Assembly (NCBI GenBank): GCA_002342175.1
Contig: DDPL01000044.1
Location: forward strand, 469 to 6,553
From: Legionellales bacterium UBA2469
GTDB lineage: Bacteria > Pseudomonadota > Gammaproteobacteria > Legionellales > Legionellaceae
DNA: 6,085 nt
Direction of reading: 5' to 3'
Shown here piece after piece: positions 5,978-6,085 of this stretch. Every line of letters starts with the position of its first letter. The stretch's first letter is position 1. Under the pieces are notes generated by a model. The model saw only the letters and a list, made by a program, of their open reading frames with translations, was not told where the DNA came from and ran no database searches. The translations under genes were made by a program, and so were the position numbers.

Positions 5978-6085
5978 ACTATAATTAAATTACAATTTGT
6001 CTATTTGGCTCTCATTGTGAGTAAATTAACCTTCCAAAAGAATTTATTTTCTTTTTATTCGAAAGCAATACAGTGTTACCAAGAT
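5978..6085. other. Non-coding end of window, probable leader of the next gene
   Basis: This 108-bp AT-rich stretch follows the truB stop and contains no convincing gene start on either strand. It has no G-C stem followed by a T tract, so no terminator closes the operon here. A small hairpin, CTCA-TTG-TGAG, lies at 6011-6021, and a T-rich run at 6042-6059. In related operons rpsO follows truB, and its leader is bound by ribosomal protein S15 for feedback; that gene would start beyond the window if present. Confidence 0.5.
5980..5985 (+). promoter_or_regulatory. Candidate -10 element of a promoter for the downstream gene
   Basis: TATAAT is a perfect -10 hexamer located three bases after the truB stop, which would start transcription near 5992. 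No good -35 hexamer is present at 16-18 bp (GCCATC at the 17-bp position) and there is no extended TGn. A second, weaker option is TTGTGA (6015-6020) with AAGAAT (6038-6043) at 17 bp spacing. E. coli has an rpsO promoter in the same gap, which makes a promoter here reasonable. Confidence 0.3.

Noticed and set aside
5971..5991. AT-only inverted repeat AATTTAA/TTAAATT around the truB stop as a terminator
   Set aside because: The stem has no G-C pairs and is not followed by a T tract, so it would be too weak to terminate.
6008..6019. boxA-like word GGCTCTCATTGT
   Set aside because: It shares only the GCTCT core with boxA and lacks the following TTAA, so it is not a convincing antitermination site.

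Overview
The window holds one continuous stretch of a conserved bacterial transcription-translation operon, all on the + strand: the 3' end of an initiator tRNA gene, then rimP, nusA, infB, rbfA and truB. This metY-rimP-nusA-infB-rbfA-truB order is the classical gammaproteobacterial arrangement, which usually continues into rpsO and pnp. The NusA protein carries both C-terminal acidic repeats and IF2 has the long form with two N-terminal IF2_N-type modules. Both traits point to a gammaproteobacterium. The DNA is AT-rich (about 40% G+C by eye) with A/T-ending codons. That would suit a Legionellales-like or other host-associated lineage, but the sequence alone does not fix the order.

Layout. 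Positions 1-26 are tRNA positions 51-76 of a probable tRNA-fMet, followed by a compact intrinsic terminator (about 32-54). A possible weak promoter overlaps the terminator. rimP (81-533) has no visible Shine-Dalgarno sequence. An 88-bp spacer before nusA contains a clear stem-loop (535-557). nusA (622-2100; ATG at 622 preferred over GTG at 610) and infB (2146-4686) both have good ribosome binding sites. infB and rbfA (4683-5066) overlap by ATGA. truB (5072-5977) begins 5 bp after rbfA with no recognisable Shine-Dalgarno sequence, so translational coupling is likely. The last 108 bp hold no gene start; they contain a perfect TATAAT hexamer just after the truB stop and probably form the promoter and leader of the next gene, expected to be rpsO.

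How the genes fit together. The initiator tRNA is the ligand that IF2 places on the 30S subunit. RimP and RbfA mature the 30S subunit, TruB makes pseudouridine 55 in tRNA, and NusA controls RNA polymerase pausing, termination and antitermination, including on rRNA operons. No mobile element, CRISPR array, defence gene or novel system was found. The points worth a second look are small: RNA-level structures (the terminator in front of rimP, the rimP-nusA stem-loop, a 9-bp perfect hairpin inside rbfA, a 16-bp perfect palindrome inside infB) and substitutions at usually conserved positions in RimP, RbfA and TruB.
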